Assembly: GCF_000718515.1 (NCBI RefSeq)
Contig: NZ_JNZS01000001.1
Location: 186,001 to 250,000 of the forward strand
DNA length: 64,000 nucleotides
Direction: 5' to 3'
DNA from: Micromonospora parva
GTDB lineage: Bacteria; Actinomycetota; Actinomycetes; Mycobacteriales; Micromonosporaceae
Both the position numbers and the translations under genes were made by a program. The notes beneath the pieces were generated by a model. That model was given only the letters and a program-made list of their open reading frames with translations. It was not told where the DNA came from and searched no databases. Shown here piece by piece: positions 61,065-64,000 of the stretch (position 1 is its first letter; each line of letters opens with the position of its first letter).

Positions 61065-61916
61065 TTACGGAACAGCACGCAGGTCCACCGCCGTGTCGAG
61101 TAGCGGCTGAAGAGCGTCCAGGAGCGGACCGGGGTGAACTGGGAGGCCATCGGCGTCTTCCCCGGCCTCGAACTCGCCGATCTCCAAGCCGACGAGGTCG
61201 GATTCGCCGATGGCGAGCGCGGCGGATCTGAGTTCGCTGAGTGTGAGGCCGCCGGGAACGAGGTAGTCGGTGGGCACGATGCCGGGTTCGAGGACGTCGC
61301 AGTCGAGGTGCACATAGACCGGACGGCCGGCGATCGCGGCCCGCAGCCTCTTCGCCAGGTCCGGTCCTGGCCCGACCAGCGTGATCACGCCATCATCGAT
61401 CAGGGGCTGCTCGCCCGGGTCGATGTCACGTGCCCCGCAAAGGATCGCGTTCTCTGGCTTCAGCCCCTGTCCCAGGCCGGAGTCCCACATACCGAGCGGG
61501 CCGCTGAAGGCGAGGCCGCCGAGGTAGCCGGTCGTGCTGCTCTGGGGAGTGTTGAGGTCCGCGTGTGCGTCGAACCAGACGACCACCGCGTCCGGGCGAT
61601 ACCTGGCGACGACGGGAAGCGTCGCCAGAGCGACCGCGCAGCGGCTCAGCGCCGTGACCGGAAAGGCGCCGTCGCGCAACAACGTGTCGAAATGCTCTGC
61701 CATGGCGCGCAGTGCCGGCCGAGCCGCGGCCAACTCTTCTTCCCAGTTGGTACACAGCGCGGGTTCGGGTGACCCGATGACAACCGGTGCTGAACCCAGC
61801 CGGGCGGCGAGTTCGGCCGCGATCATTCCCGACGCCTGCATGGCCCGGTCGTTGTGGTCGCCGGCGCGGGCCGCGAAATGCGTGATCACCGGCGACGGGG
61901 GGTGGGACGCTGACAC
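61065..61916 (-). CDS. arginase/agmatinase/formiminoglutamase family protein
   Basis: A 283-residue ureohydrolase-fold protein. Manganese-binding motifs are visible: AVVVWFDAHADLNTP (DAHxD) and YVHLDCDVLEPGIVP (DxD), with NAILCGARDIDPGEQPLI. The substrate is undetermined. GTG 61916 (VSASHPPSP) was chosen over a longer frame to 61979, but it has no strong ribosome-binding site, so the start is uncertain. It is co-directional with the MerR gene upstream on the same strand (75 nt gap), so it may be in that regulator's transcription unit. Confidence 0.8.
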   Translation of the reverse strand: MSASHPPSPVITHFAARAGDHNDRAMQASGMIAAELAARLGSAPVVIGSPEPALCTNWEEELAAARPALRAMAEHFDTLLRDGAFPVTALSRCAVALATLPVVARYRPDAVVVWFDAHADLNTPQSSTTGYLGGLAFSGPLGMWDSGLGQGLKPENAILCGARDIDPGEQPLIDDGVITLVGPGPDLAKRLRAAIAGRPVYVHLDCDVLEPGIVPTDYLVPGGLTLSELRSAALAIGESDLVGLEIGEFEAGEDADGLPVHPGPLLDALQPLLDTAVDLRAVP

Positions 61917-61989
61917 GGGTTCTCGCTTTCGCAAGAGCTGACAGTGACGACCTGACCGTAAGCGCTGGAGCTTATCCATGGCACGACCA

Positions 61990-62493
61990 CTACGGGCTCA
62001 GCGCCGGGTCCGGCGTCACTGGTCCTCGCGGGCCATTGATGAGCCCGATGTTGTTGGCGTCTTCGTCGTTCGCCGAAGGAGATGCCGCGTGGCATTGGCG
62101 GTCGCCACCGCTGTCCGGGCCGAGGAGGTCCTCGTACACCCCGACCTTGAACCTGATCAGGTCCAGGCACTCGGCGAGTTTGCCGATCTGGGTGGTGACG
62201 TGGGCTTGGTGCTCGCGCATGAGCGTGAGTCGTTCTTCCTCGTTGCCGGCTCCCTGCCGGACGAGGTCGGCGTATCGGCGTAGCGCGGGCAGGGGCATGC
62301 CGGAGGCGCGCAAGATGATGCAGACGGTGAGCCAGTCCACGTCATCCTGGCTGTAGACGCGACGCCCGCCAGGTCCACGTTGCACAGGGTTGACGAAGAG
62401 GCCCTCGTGCTCGTAAAAGCGCAGCGCGTGGACGCTCAAGCCGGTGCGTTCGGCGACCTGCCCGATGCTCAGATTTGTGGTGACCTCAGCCAT
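61990..62493 (-). CDS. MerR family transcriptional regulator
   Basis: A 167-residue regulator with the winged helix LSIGQVAERTGLSVHALRFYEHEGLFVNPVQRGPGGRRVYSQDDVDWLTVCIILRASGMPLPALRRYADLVRQG and a long dimerisation helix. MerR proteins twist promoters with a long spacer to switch them on. ATG 62493 was chosen over a longer frame to 62526 because it starts right before the HTH and because the operator/promoter lies just upstream. A 19-bp-spacer promoter with a dyad at 62512-62542 faces the aldo/keto reductase gene. Confidence 0.9.
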   Translation of the reverse strand: MAEVTTNLSIGQVAERTGLSVHALRFYEHEGLFVNPVQRGPGGRRVYSQDDVDWLTVCIILRASGMPLPALRRYADLVRQGAGNEEERLTLMREHQAHVTTQIGKLAECLDLIRFKVGVYEDLLGPDSGGDRQCHAASPSANDEDANNIGLINGPRGPVTPDPALSP

Positions 62494-62511
62494 GCCGTTC
62501 AGGCTAGCGGC

Positions 62512-62542
62512 TTGACCTAGAGTCAACTCTAGATCCTAGGGT
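62512..62542 (+). promoter_or_regulatory. MerR-type promoter: TTGACC-19-TAGGGT with CTAGAGT-CA-ACTCTAG dyad
   Basis: The -35 TTGACC (62512-62517) and -10 TAGGGT (62537-62542) are 19 bp apart, and the palindrome CTAGAGTCAACTCTAG (62517-62532) fills the spacer. This is the hallmark of MerR-activated promoters and points to the aldo/keto reductase gene as target. Confidence 0.85.
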
Positions 62543-62602
62543 TCCCGTGCGGTCGACACTTCTGTCGCTCCGCGATCACGGCTGAATCAAGGGAGCATCA
62601 CC

Positions 62603-63652
62603 ATGCGCTATCGCACCCTCGGTGGAACTGGCATTCACGTCAGTGCCTACTGCCTCGGGACCATGATGTTCCAGGATGGCTGCAACTCCGACCATGACGA
62701 TTGCGTTCGTATGATCCATGCCGCAGTGGATCAGGGGATCAACTTTGTCGATACCGCTGACATGTACGGGCAGGGAGAGTCCGAGGAGATCGTCGGCAAG
62801 GCGCTGCGGGGGCGCCGTGATGACGTTGTCCTGGCCACCAAGGTGCACTTCCAGATGGGCGAGGGCCGCAATCGCAGTGGCAACTCGCGGCGTTGGATCC
62901 TCAGGGCGGTTGAGGACAGCCTCAGGCGCCTGAACACCGACTGGATCGACCTCTACCAGGTCCACCGCCCCGACGACTCGACCGACGTCGAGGAGACGCT
63001 CTCGGTGCTCAGCGACCTCGTGCGCCAGGGGAAGATCCGTGCTTTCGGCTGCTCGACGTTCCCATCCGAGGAGATCGTCGAGGCGCATCACGTCTCCGAG
63101 CGTCGTGGCCTCGGACGCTTCCGCACCGAGCAGCCGCCGTACTCGATCCTGGCCCGTGGGATCGAGGCCTCGGTCCTACCCGTCTGCCGGCGCTACGGAA
63201 TGGGCGTGCTTGTCTGGAGCCCGCTGGCCTTCGGGTTCCTCACCGGCAAGTACCGCAAGAACCAGCCCATCGACCTGTCCACCGGGCGTCCCACAATCCG
63301 GCCGGAACGATTCGATCCCACGCTCGCGGAAAACGCCGCCAAGCTCGACGTCGTCGAGCAGCTCGTCGACCTCGCGGAGAACATCGGCTGCACCCTCCCG
63401 CAGCTCGCCATTGCGTTCACAGTGGCCCACCCGGCCGTCACCTCGGCGATCATCGGACCGCGGACCATGCCGCAGCTGGAGGATCTCCTCAAGGGCGCCG
63501 CGCTGACCCTGGACGACGCGGCCCTCGACCGAATCGACGAGATCGTGCCGCCCGGGACCAACCTGTACAACCCGAACGCTCCCATGCCCCCGCGTTCGCT
63601 GACCGACACCGCGCTGCGTCGCCGCCCACTCGCCGACCGCGCCGCAGCCTGA
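62603..63652 (+). CDS. aldo/keto reductase
   Basis: A 349-residue NADPH-dependent (alpha/beta)8 enzyme. Motifs are MRYRTLGGTGIHVSAYCLGTMMFQ, the catalytic GINFVDTADMYGQGESEEIVGKAL (D and Y), RDDVVLATKVHF (K), DWIDLYQVHRPDDSTDVEETLSVLSDLVRQGKIRAFGCST, and the coenzyme-binding late stretch. It reduces aldehydes or ketones, often toxic ones. ATG 62603 follows AAGGGAG. It is expressed from the MerR-type promoter, so it probably answers a toxic carbonyl or drug sensed by MerR. Confidence 0.9.
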   Translation: MRYRTLGGTGIHVSAYCLGTMMFQDGCNSDHDDCVRMIHAAVDQGINFVDTADMYGQGESEEIVGKALRGRRDDVVLATKVHFQMGEGRNRSGNSRRWILRAVEDSLRRLNTDWIDLYQVHRPDDSTDVEETLSVLSDLVRQGKIRAFGCSTFPSEEIVEAHHVSERRGLGRFRTEQPPYSILARGIEASVLPVCRRYGMGVLVWSPLAFGFLTGKYRKNQPIDLSTGRPTIRPERFDPTLAENAAKLDVVEQLVDLAENIGCTLPQLAIAFTVAHPAVTSAIIGPRTMPQLEDLLKGAALTLDDAALDRIDEIVPPGTNLYNPNAPMPPRSLTDTALRRRPLADRAAA

Positions 63653-63686
63653 TCGAGCAGATAGGGCTGGGCCAGGACTTCGAACC

Positions 63687-63716
63687 GAGGGAGACGGGAA
63701 GGTGCCCGTCTCCCTC
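63687..63716 (+). terminator. perfect 12-bp hairpin after the aldo/keto reductase gene
   Basis: GAGGGAGACGGG (63687-63698) pairs with CCCGTCTCCCTC (63705-63716) around a 6-nt loop, 34 nt after the stop. Confidence 0.8.
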
Positions 63717-63752
63717 GCGCCTTCGGGGCCCCTCCACACGCGACGTCGTCCA

Positions 63753-63866
63753 CCCCGTTACGGCAATTAACGGCTTACCGGTAACAGTAATCCAATAAAT
63801 CACCGCCACAAAGCGGGCATACCGTACGTGCATCATAATGACAGTTCTTGTGCGTAATGCATCAGG
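63753..63866. other. AT-richer intergenic stretch with a TTACCGGTAA palindrome
   Basis: This 110-bp region has the lowest GC content in the window. It contains the 10-bp palindrome TTACCGGTAA (63775-63784) and a CATAAT -10-like hexamer (about 63832-63837) before the last, truncated gene. It is probably the promoter/operator of that gene. Confidence 0.35.
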
Positions 63867-64000
63867 ATGGTGTCGTTGGGGCAGCGCCTGGCCCGCGAAC
63901 TGCGAGATCCTGTCACTGTGATCGCACAACGGCTCAGGGTCGCCGCGTACGCGGTGTGTTTGCGAGACGATCGTCTGCTGCTCGCCCGCTGGGTCTCACC
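63867..64000 (+). CDS. probable NUDIX hydrolase, 5' part only
   Basis: An open frame from ATG 63867 or GTG 63918 runs to the window end without a stop. The fragment IAQRLRVAAYAVCLRDDRLLLARWVS is a typical NUDIX opening strand pattern (AAYAV-x-RDDRLLLAR). The Nudix box itself lies beyond the window. The start is uncertain; ATG 63867 has no clear ribosome-binding site. Confidence 0.5.
   Translation, partial: MVSLGQRLARELRDPVTVIAQRLRVAAYAVCLRDDRLLLARWVS

Noticed and set aside
63489..63929. Minus-strand open frame at the right edge
   Set aside because: It overlaps the 3' end of the aldo/keto reductase gene, its terminator and the AT-rich promoter region, and its translation resembles no protein family.

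Overview
This 64-kb window comes from a very GC-rich actinomycete chromosome, most likely Micromonosporaceae (a Micromonospora-like organism). Supporting marker genes are rbpA, a Ppm1-type polyprenol-phosphate mannose synthase next to apolipoprotein N-acyltransferase (lnt), an F420-dependent LLM-class oxidoreductase, a mycothiol-type maleylpyruvate-isomerase-like protein, a LAL-type LuxR regulator, a SARP/BTAD regulator, frequent GTG starts, and many genes with a -10 hexamer 6-8 nt before the start codon (leaderless mRNAs). The family assignment is an inference. No rRNA, tRNA, CRISPR array, transposase or integrase was seen.

Layout. 1-8.7 kb: three large ATPase regulators (a SARP truncated by the window edge, a nucleotidyl-cyclase/AAA protein, and a divergent LuxR/LAL protein), then a DUF5995 protein and a small conserved protein. 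8.8-29.5 kb: mostly single-gene units, namely an APC transporter, a secreted beta-helix protein, an F420 oxidoreductase, an imine-reductase-like enzyme with a divergent HxlR regulator, a YrdC-like protein, two LtrA paralogues, a FEN-type 5' nuclease, an HxlR-peroxiredoxin fusion with a clear operator, a secreted GH18 chitinase, a Xaa-Pro peptidase/acyl-CoA dehydrogenase pair, an Lrp regulator, a phosphatase, a CsbD-like protein, a polysaccharide deacetylase, and an ECF sigma/membrane-protein pair.

29.6-37.9 kb: the most notable locus, a near-complete lysine-fermentation (beta-lysine) gene set. kamA is divergent from the operon kdd - amidohydrolase - kamD - kamE - kal - mutL-like. Expected chemistry: L-lysine to beta-lysine (KamA), to 3,5-diaminohexanoate (KamDE, B12/PLP), to 5-amino-3-oxohexanoate (Kdd), then, after a Kce step, 3-aminobutyryl-CoA to crotonyl-CoA (Kal). 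The MutL-like actin-fold ATPase probably reactivates KamDE. The cleavage enzyme Kce is absent from the window and an amidohydrolase sits inside the operon. The shared promoter region holds a long imperfect dyad, and a REP-like hairpin lies between kamD and kamE.

37.9-43.5 kb: a candidate non-coding transcript, then lnt, ppm1, fxsA, rbpA and a zinc-finger/coiled-coil protein. 43.5-47.8 kb: an MFS transporter, TetR, FAD monooxygenase and SDR unit in which two promoters carry the same ATCCA-N8-TGGAT operator. 47.9-55.5 kb: small metabolic and regulatory genes (ECF sigma, DHFR-like, LysE, DUF1992, GNAT, AraC, NmrA-like plus TetR). 55.5-58.9 kb: a possible drug-resistance patch with a rifampin-monooxygenase-like FAD enzyme behind a 19-codon leader ORF and a hairpin that covers its ribosome-binding site, plus aminoglycoside phosphotransferase-like and nucleotidyltransferase genes. 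59-64 kb: an S9 peptidase, an arginase-family protein, a MerR regulator with a textbook 19-bp-spacer operator driving an aldo/keto reductase, and the start of a probable NUDIX gene at the right edge.

All functions are read from sequence motifs and remembered families; no database search was possible.
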